This document shows, piece after piece, positions 1 through 22,045 of a DNA stretch of 64,000 nt. Made by a program: the position numbers and the translations under genes. The stretch covers positions 3,350 through 67,349 of the forward strand of contig VXCM01000344.1 in the NCBI GenBank assembly GCA_014773175.1, written 5' to 3'. Numbering within the stretch: the stretch's first letter is position 1; each line of letters begins with the position of its first letter. Below the pieces are notes generated by a model that ran no database searches, was not told where the DNA came from, and was given only the letters and a program-made list of their open reading frames with translations. This DNA is from Lucifuga dentata. Lineage: Eukaryota; Chordata; Actinopteri; Ophidiiformes; Bythitidae.

Positions 1-47
1 CCCTGTGGGGGGGGGGAGGAGGGAGTGGGTGGTGGTGATGTTTGACT
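1..47 (-). other. txndc5: txndc5 3' UTR start, C-rich
   Basis: This is sequence directly after the txndc5 stop on the minus strand. It is very C-rich in the transcript (G-rich on the plus strand, with a run of ten G at 7-16). The UTR continues beyond the window edge, so no polyadenylation signal can be given. Confidence 0.7.
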
Positions 48-9879
<9,832 letters not shown>

Positions 9880-10120
9880 GATGCATCTGCTTGTGGCTCA
9901 GCAGTAGCGGAGGTCTCTGCTGGAGCGTAAAGACCGTCTCTGTGCGCAAAGCCTCCGGTAACGCTCACTTTACAGGAACGTGGATAGCAGACGGGACACG
10001 AGCTTATGGGAATTCCTACTGTTGCAGCTGTTCATGAAATCTGAATGTTGTGTAGATCTGCGCAGCACGCAAACGTTTCACAAACAAACTGGACACACAT
10101 CCAACTACGTCATCAGGCAA
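9880..10120 (-). promoter_or_regulatory. txndc5 5' UTR / promoter region
   Basis: This is sequence directly upstream of the txndc5 ATG, with several CpGs and no obvious TATA box. On the minus strand TGATGACGTAG at 10105-10115 resembles an ATF/CREB or ATF6-type UPR site (TGACGT core). That would fit an ER-stress-responsive chaperone gene but is not proven. Confidence 0.4.
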
Positions 10121-11524
10121 GCTCCAAAAAGTTGGAGGAGTATGGAAGCCTGTTGGGTAGAAATGACTGATAATATGGTGATAATTCATAAAGTTAAATC
10201 AAGACCTCAAACCAGTAATAAACAAACAAAATGCTGTTTTCCCTCCCAAATGATGGGATTGATTGCTGCATAACCTAATAAATAGTCCTATACTATTCAT
10301 TCTCTTCTGCCTTCAAGGACATTTAAATATTGCTTTTTGGTTTGTGTTTGATTAATAAGAAAACCTTTCGTGAGGCAATATCCTATTGTGGCAGTAAACA
10401 CTTTTGGCAGCTTCATTATACTATAGGTATTGAAGCCAAATTCCAGTTTTTGATGGCCTATTTATTTGTTCTTCTTTACTGGGCTTATAACCAATGTTGT
10501 GTTTGCACAATGTAGAAACAACCCGCATAGACAAACAGGAATTTAACTTCCAAGACAGAGGGGAAACAAAATGCAACAATGGAAGCAAATGAGAGGGAGC
10601 TACTGCTTTTTGAGGCATTGTTAAAGGTCCTAAATCACTTAATTGCAGTTAAAGGCGATGAAGAAGAATTAGAACACTTGTTGCATCTCGGATGTGCAGC
10701 AATGATCGCTGCCCATGCCATTCATATGTGGACAAAGAAGAAGAGTTGAAATAGCAAAGAAATCTGTGTGTTTAGAAGACGAGTGGCATCCGTGGAAAGG
10801 TGATTTATTGTGAAAATGAAGTCGTAAGTACTGCACAAAAGTTAGCATTCTGGTTAAGCTGGGAAAAAAAGGGCACAGCAACTCAGACAAATGAACTGTT
10901 GGTTTTCCACACCAATAATCAGATATGAGTCAGAGTCACCTTCACCACCTCAACATGACTGGAAATGATGCTTGACAGAGAACATTTTGGACAAATATAA
11001 TGAATCCCATTTTTTACATTGGTTAATAAATAGTGTCTCTCATAGGGGTTATAGCCTCGTGTAATGTAGCCTCTCCTCTACCTCTTTATACCTTATTATC
11101 TTTTCAACACTCCTTTAAGGTTTATGAGGGCACATAGAGCTGTCATGAAACTGAATTGAGACTTCATATGTATTTCTCTTTCAATCATTCCCTTTTTCCT
11201 TCTATCCAGACAACAGGAAGAGTGGGAAGAGGAAGAGGTTACAGCATGGAAACAGACTGAGATGTCGCCCAGAGCGGCATTATGTGGTCCGATAACTATT
11301 CCAGACTGGAGCAGCCCAGCAGCTCTTTCATTAAAGCAAGGATACTTAAATGTCTATATGCTAAAAGTGGGTGAAAATGAACCTACCATGCACGATCAGT
11401 GTTTGAAGCTGGATATATCTGTTACAGTCTGAGGTGTTTATGAAGTGCCCTGTGTGAGTGTGAGTGGGTGTGTAAAAGTGGAATTTCAGTTGTTGCCCAG
11501 GGAACGAAGGACTATGAGAAGTTG

Positions 11525-12050
11525 TTTGAGACATTATTCATACTTGCTCTCACACACACCATCATACTTCTTACATACATAACTACTACTATTACAATAC
11601 TCTCTTACACACACTATATATACTCTCTTACACACACCATCATACTCTTTCACATACACTACTACACTCTCTTACATACACCAGTTTTGTTTTCAAGTGG
11701 GCTGTAAGCCAATCATAAACTGATAATTCTTCCTGTTCATTCAAACTAACTTAACTTTCTTTTTAATTAGCTTTCTTTTTAATTAAAACCTCTCACACTA
11801 AGAGAGAGTAGGGCATTAGAAAATATGATGGTGTGTGTGAGAGAGTATAGCAGTGTATGTGAAAGAGTATCACATTATGAGAGGCATTTGAGACATTAGT
11901 CATCTCTTGCTCTTACACACAGTCAGTCTCTCACATACACAACTATACTCTTACACACACTATCATAGTCTCTCACATACAGTACTATACTATCATACTC
12001 TCTTACACACACCATTATACTACACACACACACACACACACACACATTCA
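11525..12050. repeat. degenerate CACAC/ATCATACTCT repeat block with an inverted segment
   Basis: The flank TTTGAGACATTATTCATACTTG at 11525 recurs as TTTGAGACATTAGTCATCTCTTG at 11887. Each is followed by imperfect copies of ACACACCATCATACTCT. Between them (about 11800-11880) the same motif appears reversed (ATGATGGTGTGTGTGAGAGAG). The block ends in (CA)n at 12021-12046. Confidence 0.7.
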
Positions 12051-12172
12051 GCTTATTCAGTCCACAGGGAGTAAAACAATTCAATGGAGAAGCAATATAC
12101 TTGTACCAGACTCCCTAACAGAGTCAGATGATGCTACATTGACCTCAAAGTTGATGATCTTTAACCTTTGGC

Positions 12173-12176
<4 letters not shown>

Positions 12177-12205
<29 letters not shown>
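12177..12205. repeat. poly-A tract
   Basis: A run of 29 A bases that may be the tail of an unrecognised retroposed fragment or a plain homopolymer. Confidence 0.85.
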
Positions 12206-12206
<1 letters not shown>

Positions 12207-14695
12207 ACTTTCTCTTTGACCAAATTCATGAAATGTCTTACCTTTTGGCCATGACTTTGCTTGTCAAGAGCAAACTAGAAAAATAAACCCAAAAGGTCAG
12301 CATACACAAGCCACAGACACCTGAATGCTATTGAAAGTGTGGGATGGAACCCAAAACTCATTTGTGGGGCCTCCTCTAGTCGGTATAGACATGAAAAATA
12401 CAGAAGCGTGTTTCCACGTGGCTGGGTTTCACTCTATCCACAGGGTGAAAAAGCTGAACACTCGCTGGTCTAACATATAATATGACATGCCTGTTGAACT
12501 TTTAATTTCACATCAAAGGTATTTTTGTCTATAGTGTTGTGACAGATCTGACCAAATTCCTGCTCTGATTTCCTCCACTGAGCTGACACTTTTCCATTTT
12601 GGTCAAAGGTGTCAGCAGTGCGAGAAATCCCACCCACTAACGTTTATTTGAGCTATTATATCAAAAAACAGCCTTGACGTCCACTCTTGACCCATAGTTC
12701 TCGCTACACTCTTACATTCCAGCTGCTACTCTCTCACATACTTAATTGGAGGTGAAAAATGATATATGAGATTATTTTCTTTGACTTTAACACATGATAA
12801 ATAACATCGACACACAGGCCCAACTTTCCCAAAGGGGCTCTATTGTTACCATGGCAAGCCAATAACCACACATCACTATTTAATCACAACATGTCATATA
12901 GCTGCAGTAAATATGATCAAATTGCTGCTGACACATTTTACATTTCGCCTCATGAAGTCGAGGCCACATAGTTGTGGGTGTCTACTGGTTACCCATTGTT
13001 GATGGCCAGGCACCTTGCCAGGCCGGCTATAGTATGGTGTAATAGGAAAACGAAAGATTAATGGACCCCGGGGACCTGAGGACATTGTGTTTATTTTCTT
13101 AATTGCCTGAAGCTTGTGGTTGAGAGTGCAAGAGGCGGCAGGTGGTAAACGGGGTGAAAGTGAAAGTTACGGACAACAGAGAGGAGCAGTGTGTGCATGT
13201 GTGTCTGTGTTAAGTAAAAAAAAAAATCTCAATCTGGTTAGATATTGTTCCAGCCCACTAATTTTGGAAAGTGAGCAATAATTTAAGGCAGGGCGCTGAG
13301 GCTTTCTTTATGAGGTGCCTCTATGGGCTACACTAAAAGTAAATTTCCTGAGTGGAGAAGTGCTTCTGCTTACAAGAAAATATATACAGTAGATTTTCCC
13401 AGGTCACAGGTCTGAGTCTCTTTCTAATCGTCTCTGATTCTATCATGTGGAAATAGGGGAATGACCATGTTTCTCTCTTTTAAAATGCTTTCAGCTACAA
13501 CCTAAGTGCCACCTTCCCACAACTGAACATCACACAGAAACAGGGACTCATCATAGCATCATATCCGGGACATAGATGTGACCAGGGAAGGGGAACAAAT
13601 GACATTTGCAGACCTGCTACAGCCACTGCAGCAGGCACCTGTCCTGGGAAAAGATCACGGGAAAAGGGCTCTCCCACACACTGCCAGAAAAAAAAAACAT
13701 TAAAGGCTGGAAATGGGAAAACACCTTGTCTTTTCATCTGGGTGGCTGGAAGAGGAAGAGAGGGAATAAGAGCATCAATTTTCCTACCAGCTTGCCAAAA
13801 CCTCAGGATAATAAACTGACATTAAGGCTGATGTAATTTACATGAATTGTTAGGTTAACCAGAGTAATAACTCATTTTAATATCTGCTGATGTTTGTGTT
13901 CTTACAAATTAATTGTCATCATCTTGTAGTGGCAATGTAAATAAATTTTGCTTTGTTGAAAAATAATGAAGTGGGAAACAAAGAATATTGGATAAGGAAG
14001 AGAGAGGCAAGGACGGAAATGAGAGATGGTTATGGTGGAATGCCATGACAACTCTCATTGTATCCCAAGCGTTTTTATGTTCTACAGTACCTCTCTACTG
14101 AATCCAGACGATGACTAAAGCCATGCCAGGTCTCTTGAGGTGTCTATCGGAATATCCATCATTTTCCACAAAAGTCTGTGTTCCCAGATTCATCTGTTTT
14201 CCCACTGCTGGAAACTCCACACAGAAGCAGTAAACAGGTTGGATATTAACAGGTGCAGCAAATTTCACTGATTTTTCACAAAAAAACAAAACAAAAAAAA
14301 AAATTAAAAAGTACTCTGTACAGGAAGCCTGATTTTTTCTTGGATAGCCGTGCAACTTTTAAATCATTATCAGCTTTTTCTTCCTGTTTCAGTTCTGGTA
14401 ATGATACCTGCTGACCATACAAAGATCGGAGGCTCAGACATTGCAGTTCGGAGCACACCTGTGCCGCCCATGCTTTCACTTGGCATTTCATGTTCATGTA
14501 AGCGTCTGAAAAATGTAAGACATACTGCCACTGCATCCTGTCAAACATGTCAGCTGAGGTGAGACATCAAATGTAGTGACAGGACCCACCTCAGCTTAGA
14601 GGCCGGCTGCACAGTACAGATGCTTCTTGGTGAACAGCAGCACTGTGAAAACCTCTCTTCCTGCTGGTAAAACCATCAGGATGTAAAGGCCACGA

Positions 14696-14752
<57 letters not shown>
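14696..14752. repeat. (GT)n(GA)n compound microsatellite
   Basis: A GT run passes directly into a GA run. Confidence 0.92.
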
Positions 14753-14756
<4 letters not shown>

Positions 14757-15084
14757 TTCAAGCCTTGTAAACCTCAATATTTTCATATTTTAATGTTGTT
14801 GGTTTTTGGCTTTGACAGTTGTTTGAGTTTGTTAAAATTCAAGTAGAAGTGTAATAAAATGATTGGATGAATTATAAATAGGCACGTGTAAGTGTACATG
14901 TGCCTGCACTTTAAATTACAAGGCGTGATTGAAACATTTTGTTGACACTAGGCTCAGAACTTCTCAGTCAACCCTCTTATGGTTTATCAACAGCAAATGT
15001 ATAGCATTTTTATGATTTTTTTTAAGCTGAGTGGAACAAAGCAGGTCACAATGTCCCAAAAAGGGGCTGACCTAATCAATAAGG

Positions 15085-15165
15085 ACACTTTTACAACCCA
15101 GAACTCGAACCAGCAACCCTCTGGTCAGTGGATGTCCAGCTCTAACACCTGAGAAAGCTGTCGAC
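15085..15165 (-). mobile_element. tRNA-derived SINE-like fragment
   Basis: On the minus strand a B-box-like GGTTCGAGTTC follows an A-box-like GTGTTAGAGCTGG at roughly tRNA spacing, as in tRNA-derived SINE heads. It has no tRNA cloverleaf good enough to be called a functional tRNA. Confidence 0.4.
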
Positions 15166-15334
15166 CCAGTAAAACAATGTCCTTTCCAGTTTCCAAAATG
15201 GTTAGGCAGAGACCACCCCATTGCTCCCAGCCTCAGCCTTATTCTCAAATATTATAAGTATAAATAATAATGGTCTACCAGAGACCACTTCCACTTCCAC
15301 TGGATTAAAACCAACATGTTGGAAAACATTTACT

Positions 15335-15400
15335 CTCCTGAAGTGTCTTTGAGCAAGACACCAAATCCCATCCAGCTCCACGGGTGCTGCTCCATAGCTG
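15335..15400 (+). mobile_element. SINE-body-like fragment
   Basis: The motif GAAGTGTCTTTGAGCAAGAC followed by ACCAAATCCCA is the degenerate form of a body sequence very common in fish SINE-type repeats (AAGTGTCCTTGGGCAAGACAC). The family name is uncertain. Confidence 0.4.
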
Positions 15401-16877
15401 AGCCTGGCCTCAGAAAGGAAAAAGAGGATTTCCCTACCAGAATCACAAGAGGATGACATGCTGTATCACATTTCCAAAAAAGCTGTATTGGTGCATCAAA
15501 ATACCCTAACAACCTACAAATCAAGCAGCTGCCATAAAGGCTTGAAGCTACAAGGAAAGCAGGGTTGTAAAGTGATATTTCGGCAGACGGTATTTCATAA
15601 GAGGCGAGCCATAAATGTCATCAATCACCAATGAGGCTTTGCTTTCGCAGAGCAAAAGCCGTATATAAAGACTGCACAGTTTGATTCTTTCTGGACATAT
15701 TGCAAGCCACTTGAAGAGTGCATGCGTACCTGCTTTCATTTTGTTCATTTGTTTTTATTTTCCCCCATTAAAAATAAATAAATTACAGATGCTGTCACCC
15801 ACTTACTGGTAGTCCTGCTTGCTCTCATGGAAAATGTAAAAGGGGCCCAGCCTCGCTGAGGTCAGGCTGACATTGCCAGTGAGAGGTGGCCAAGTCACAA
15901 AACAGATGTTTACTGTTTTTCTAAGGATGATTTGTTCTCTGCTCAATATTGACTTGGATCCAACCATAACCCAGCTCCCTTTAACAGAGTGCTGCATCAG
16001 AGTGGGCAGAGGGGGCTGCAGGGACCACAATGCATGAACCAGGTGTTTAGGGTTTTATTGTGAACCCGGGTCTTATTGTGTACATGCTTCACTGGTGGGA
16101 GGGTAGGTGAACTCATGAGTCTGACAGGTGTCTACATTTGTATTAAATGTGTAGAATAAAATGATTTGATGGAAAATCTGAGTGTGTGTGTATCTTGTGT
16201 GTATTTTATGGATCTTTGTTTGCATGTTTGTCTGCAGAGTGTGTGCGTGTTAGCAACCTGTGCCTCTGAGCATCTGTGGAGGAAGTCACGGATGGCTCCT
16301 GCAGTCTGGTAAAGGTCCCTCCACAGAAGCCATTAAACAGAGCGTCTGCTGGAATATTGTGTTTGACTTGGCTGGGAGGCAGCAGCAGGTGCTGGGAGGA
16401 CCAGACCAGAGCCGCTACTCACCACCTGCTTTGAACTGCAGGCCAGGGACTACTCTTCCTCTCTCTGTGCCTTTCCCTCCCATCTCATCTCTTCCTCCTT
16501 CCTTACCTCTGTTAATCTTAATACTTTCTCTCTTCTCCTTTCTCAGTTTCATCCCAGCATTTGTTTGATCTACTTTCTCTTGGTGTCTCTTTTCTTCTTT
16601 CTCTGCTGCTTTCTCTCTTCCCGAGTCGTTTTCCTTTTCCTATCTTCTCTCCTGTCCTTTGTATGATGGCTGTTAGACAGTTTAGCCATGCTTAGCTCCA
16701 GCCACACACATCTGACATGCCTGCTAGGCCTCAACGACTCTACTGGGTGTACAGTAATGTGTGCAAGGTGAAATTTATTCATCTAATGGATCATTGAAAG
16801 TGACATGCTTAAAGCCAGAGCTCGGAAGCTGCTATGACGGAAATTTTACTAATTCGTTACACAGACAACTGGTGTTA

Positions 16878-17940
16878 CAGCTTTTCTCAATTGCTTTGGC
16901 TGATTTTTTGAAAAGTCTTAACAATCTCTAAACTGTAAGTGCATTTGTCACAACTGTTTTATGGGACGTCACAACTCTATTGCAGGTCTGCAAAATGTAG
17001 TAACTCACCCAAAACATTTAATTCATGCTTCATAACCTAGTTCTTGTGTCAGTAAATTGGCCAATGGCACCAAAATGAAAAGTTTTTTTGTCATCCTGAG
17101 AGCTGCACTGGTCCAAATGTTTAGATGTTTTTTTTCAGCATGGCAGTCAACCCTGGAAATGTTTCTTATATACAAATTTCAGTTTTGTTCTACTCTTTTG
17201 TTGACACTGACTGTTTACTGTACATACAAGAATGTCAGGTTTGTCTAACTGGATGCTGTTGTGTTTCACACTGATCTTTTTAGAAACTGATTTCAACAGT
17301 AGGTAAAACTTTACTGGGAAAAGCCAATACTGTACAATACTGTACTACACAGAAAAAGGATATGCACATTTGTATGTATACAGCAAATTTATTTTTGTAG
17401 CAACGTGTTACAGAAAATTCACATTTGCATGTCCATTTTTACATATTTCTTGCATGTAAAGTCATATATAGTGAACNAAATTCACATTTGCATGTCCATT
17501 TTTACATATTTCTTGCATGTAAAGTCATATATAGTGAACAGAAAATTTACCACAAAATCATCCATGCAACTCGCAACAACAATGAAAAAACATGATTTCA
17601 CATGATGAAACATTTCACATGATGAAAGTATGTTTAGAAATTGTGAAGAGTTTGACAATTTTACTGAGAATCAACTCATCAGTTTTGATCAGCAAATTGT
17701 ACAGTTATACTTACTCTTTTACACACGTGCCAAAACACGTGCAATTTGCTTAAATTAATAAGAAATTCAAATCTGGTGTGAACAAGAAACTAATTGTTCA
17801 GAGATTTGAACTTATTGTTTTGANAAATTCAAATCTGGTGTGAACAAGAAACTAATTGTTCAGAGATTTGAACTTATTGTTTTGAAAAAATACCCATAAT
17901 TCTCATGCGAGAATTGAGCCAAAGCGATTGAGAAAAACTG
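16878..17940. mobile_element. non-autonomous DNA element with CAG...CTG inverted termini and TA flanks
   Basis: The left end CAGCTTTTCTCAATTGCTTT and the right end, read on the minus strand as CAGTTTTTCTCAATCGCTTT, form inverted repeats of at least 25 bp with TTGGCT continuing. Both sides are flanked by TA. The interior has no intact transposase. It contains two single-N duplications (N at 17477 and 17824), so the true length is about 125 bp less. The CAG ends with TA duplication fit the Tc1/mariner/pogo supergroup. Confidence 0.65.
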
Positions 17941-17942
17941 TA

Positions 17943-18616
17943 AACGGCTGTCTTGCCTATCTTCCATGTACATTATCTTCTGCTGATGCTGCTATAAGAA
18001 AGATGAAGCCAAAGGATCTGAATAAGTTGTGACAGCAACTATTTAACATGCACATCAGGAGGTGAGCCGTGCTTTTAGCTCTTGACCTGAACTCTCCCAC
18101 TGTATCTTTCCCCTCAGCCTCAAGGTAAAGCCATTATGCATGAAATAAAGCAGCAGCAGCTTCAGCCCACTTGGGTTCAGAGAGAGACAGTCAAGGGAAA
18201 CGATGAAAAAGTAAAGCCCAGGGCCTTCCCAGGGCCCCAAGTTGCCTTTATTGAAGGAGCCCACTCCCATGCATTCCTCTGCCAAAGGCTCGGGCCTCCC
18301 TGGAGAAGCTGGGATGAGAGGCTGACTCACACCCAGATGGGGGATTATGTGTTGGACCCTCTCCAGGGGAGCAGATGAAAACACACACACACACACACAT
18401 GCATTGAAAAAAACACATCTACACAGCAGCATAATCACACACAAGCTTGCATGTGAGCACATACGTCTGCACACACACACACCTACACACACACACACAT
18501 TAATGCGTGCAGCCTTCCTCCATCTCCTGTCTCTCTCATTGTTCTGTCAGTCAGGATGGATTTTTAGTGGTGATCCACAGCAGGGAGTCTATATTTCCTG
18601 AGATACCCACACACAN

Positions 18617-18679
<63 letters not shown>

Positions 18680-19735
18680 GGCTTGTAAAGCTGATTGATT
18701 TATTAGTTTCAGGGGCTGGAGTAGGTGGGATATTAGATGCTCCTTGGAGATCTCATAGTGAGATCATTCAGTGAGAGTAAAGAACCTGCTCCTGTGAACA
18801 ACGGGTGAGAAATTCCACTGCCTTGGGTCCAGGTTTCCCTAAACCCACAATGGAAGTAGTGAGTTTTTTTGTATGAGCGTTATGCTTAGTTAGCGTTGGG
18901 AAATGTTCGCTACCCTGGGAGCTTGTCTTTTTCTTCCATTACATGTCTGGTGAGCTTTTCAAAAATCTTTTAAAGGATAATTCACTTTTTTTTTTTTTAA
19001 GGCTATCATTTATCATAAAATGGGAAGCATCCAGAAACTTCTGTCTCCATGTTCACACAGGAAGAAATGAGACTTCTTAAAGAAAAATACCATACATTTA
19101 CACAGCCCATTCCTTTTTCCTCTTTCTACTTTATGTTTTCCAAAATCATTTTACAATCCATGTTCTGTGTAATTACATTTTTAACAACTTGATAATGGAA
19201 AACTGAGACAATTAAAAATGTCCTGGATGGACAATAAAGTTTGTTGGCAAATGTATTTAAAAGACTTTTACCAAATCAGACACAATGAAATAACAATAAA
19301 ACACAAAAAATGACAAGAGAGATTGAGGCTTCATGTTAAATGTGATAGATTATCTCTTTTGTGGAAGTTAGAACTTGTTTTGTCACAAAGTAGAGAAATG
19401 AACAGCAAATTATTTGCAGGCCCTACATTTCAAAATATGTATTAACTGATAGAGGAGCAAAATTAAAAAAAAAAAAAGAGTTTTAAATTTATAGGGAAAA
19501 GACTACTATTTAGCTTTTTGTCACCCAAAGCAAAGAATACATAATTCATAACCAAACCTAATTTGAAAACCACAATATTAACTCAAAGCTAAATGACCCA
19601 TGGAAAATGGGACATGCATACATGAAGATTTACTACATTATGAAGAAACATCTGCCTGTGAGTTTCTCCCAGCTTAGTACACTATGTTTGAGAAAGCTGA
19701 GTGGAGTTGAGGTTAAAAGTAAAAACGACTCTAGT
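17943..19735. other. intergenic segment rich in (CA)n
   Basis: There are no exons. (CA)n tracts lie at about 18378-18398, 18470-18502 and 18607-18676, the last with a single N at 18616. 18120-18370 is a non-repetitive, GC-balanced stretch of unknown role. Confidence 0.7.
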
Positions 19736-19739
19736 TATA

Positions 19740-20047
19740 ATGTTTCGCTCCAGCTGTAAACTCTTAAAACTAGGCTTAAAACTTTTCTTTTTAGCGCTGC
19801 TTTTAATTAAACCAGCTTAAATATCTGCACTGAAATTCAATTTGAGGACAACTAATTCTACACTGTAACTGCGCTATAGATTATTCTATTTGATTTTAAT
19901 TTAATTTTACTGTATTTTATCTTTTATTTTATCTTATTTATTTATCATTTTTAAACGTTACTTCCTTTTGTTCTTATTGTCTTTTAAATGTTGTTTTAAT
20001 GCACTTAGTCTTGTGTTTGATAAATAAAATTGGCTTGCCTTGCCTTC
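19740..20047 (+). mobile_element. L2/Rex-like LINE 3' end
   Basis: It starts within a degenerate C-terminal coding part (LKTRLKLFFLALLL-like, as in the common fish LINE ending LKTFLFSAAF). It then runs through an AT-rich 3' UTR to TTTGATAAATAAAATTGGCT and a short (TTGCC)n tail. It is strongly 5' truncated. Confidence 0.6.
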
Positions 20048-20359
20048 AGTGTTACTTTGAGAGGGTCGTGATCTCACCAATGAGACTACAAAAGACTAAA
20101 GTCAGACTGAGATATCATCAGGAAAATACCTGCCTGGTGGAAATAACAGGGAAAATCAAAGCTGTTGGGAAGGCATGTTGTTGGCAGCGAACCCAGACAT
20201 TCCTCTAAGGTTCAGGAATCTAGACGACAAGCTTTTGTGCTGCTGGTGGCCGCTGGCTGATGACAGCCTGTTCTCCCTGTCCTCTCTGACTATTGTTTGC
20301 ACCGTGACTGACTGACGAAGGTGTTTGTTGTTGCTGGACTTTTATCTGTGTTTCTTGGA

Positions 20360-20809
20360 CTTGGCGGGAACGCACACGGTCGCCGTATTAGCGAGGCTGT
20401 CTGATGAAACTGAACAGACCCAGAACGTCACGTGCGGTTCAGCTAATTAGGCTAGCCACTGTTGCACAAAAGATGGCAATGGAGTCTGTATTTCTGAGAG
20501 AAATTCTGTTGGAGGTGCTTAAGAAACGGTTTGTTCCACTGACTCTGTTCACTGTACAGAATAAAACTGACATGTCACAGTATCTGCCTTGAGTGGGGGA
20601 GCATATCAGCGCTCGCTAATAAGGGAACTCTGGCATTTACGGTGAAAGGTGGAACATTTAATTTCCAGCCCTTTTCTTTCCAATGATTGCTTTTATATGC
20701 CACCCAGTGCTCATTTCCTAAGCTGCCAGAGTCTGAGACTATCCAGCATGCTTTGCAAACCTTCCCTCAGAGAAATATCAATTTCTTAATTTGTTTTACT
20801 GAGGCTCTG

Positions 20810-20867
<58 letters not shown>

Positions 20868-21240
20868 TAGCGATTCACTGGGTGAACATTTGCCATTGCC
20901 AAAGAATTCATATTACCACCTGCGTTACAATCCGCCCAGGATCCATCACTGACTCCCTGGGGTGCTGTTATGCTGGGTTATTAACTTGGAAGCACAGCGC
21001 TATTGTTCATTGGCATTTTCATTTTAAACTCCTTAGTAATTGAGTAACAGGGGCCCGTTGTGTCGTACAAAAGAAAGCCTCCGAGCACACGGAGGCTGAA
21101 AATTCTCACAAGCTGTCAAGAGAGCCAGACTGAATGAATCTCTCTTTACGTTCCATTGTTCCAAGACAAAATAATGAAATTGTGTTCACTTTAGACCTGC
21201 TTTTTCCTCATTCAACAAATTAGCTGATAGGAGATGAGGC
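20360..21240. promoter_or_regulatory. candidate conserved non-coding block
   Basis: This is a non-repetitive, GC-balanced stretch with homeobox-like TAATTA (in AGCTAATTAGGC), an E-box in CGTCACGTGCG and several CpGs. It is interrupted only by a (CT)n at 20815-20864. It has no exon-like ORF. Conservation is suspected from its texture only and is untested. Confidence 0.25.
20815..20864. repeat. (CT)n microsatellite
   Basis: A pure CT run of about 50 bp. Confidence 0.93.
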
Positions 21241-22045
21241 CAAAAAAAGAATGTTTTGTAATGCCAAGTTTGCTGTCAGCCTCAGAGAAACTGTAGCAGG
21301 CCTCTGGGTTTAAGCTCCACTGGAGTTTTAAGAGTTTAGAAGAGTAAAAGAACATATGAGGTAAATATTAAGCCATAGCACGAGCTCAGTTTGACCTCAC
21401 CACACTCATAAAAAATGGACTTTGACCCTTTATTTAACAAGAAGATAAAGCTAAGCATCTAACATTGCAAAGGAAATGCTATCAATGTAAAAATGAATGC
21501 CGCTGCTCTTTGGGATTTTTAGGGGAAGCTTGTGAAATTAACATATTATTATTATAGTTACATATAGAAGTCTGTGGGACACAATGTCATGAACACCTGA
21601 ACAAACTAATGCAATTCAAAACAAAAACCCCTCAATGAATTTTGAAAATGAATTTTGTAAAATTTGTTGAGGCTGGTTTGTGATATTCTTATACTGAAAT
21701 GCACTATATTGTAACGCGTTTCTGTAACTTTAGCCATTCCACTGTTCATAAGCTATATATGATTAATATATGTGTGCATGCATGTGTATAACTTTAGTGA
21801 AATTTTTTGATCTGTATGATCTGCATGGACCTTATTATGTAAATGAGTATGTATGTGTTAGCTAAATGAATCATGGACAAAACAATAAAAATGATCCAGG
21901 TTATTAAAAATTGCAGTGTTCCTTTAATGCATTCCACAGATATTACCTAACTATATGCCTAATGATTTACCTATTAGAACTATTAGAACTTATACAACAC
22001 ATTTCCTTTGTTGGGGAAGGCTGACAATCTGAAGAGAAGCATTAA

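Larger units (their letters stand above)
10121..16870. other. intergenic segment, no gene seen
   Basis: No exon with homology or coding character is seen on either strand. The open frames are short and lack splice-linked partners. The segment holds microsatellites, a duplicated CA/GT-rich block at 11525-12050, a poly-A at 12177-12205, and SINE-like fragments near 15090-15400. The stretches 12300-14600 and 15500-16800 show no recognised features. Confidence 0.7.

Noticed and set aside
9960..10010. ERSE-type ER stress element upstream of txndc5
   Set aside because: A CCACG is present on the minus strand, but no CCAAT lies nine bases away, so a true ERSE cannot be claimed.
15085..15165. Possible functional tRNA gene
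   Set aside because: Only A- and B-box-like motifs are present. Cloverleaf stems do not pair well and it is followed by repeat-like sequence, so it is SINE-like instead.
18055..18498. 147-codon minus-strand open frame
   Set aside because: It starts in translated GT repeat, has no homology and no splice partner, and overlaps an open frame on the other strand.
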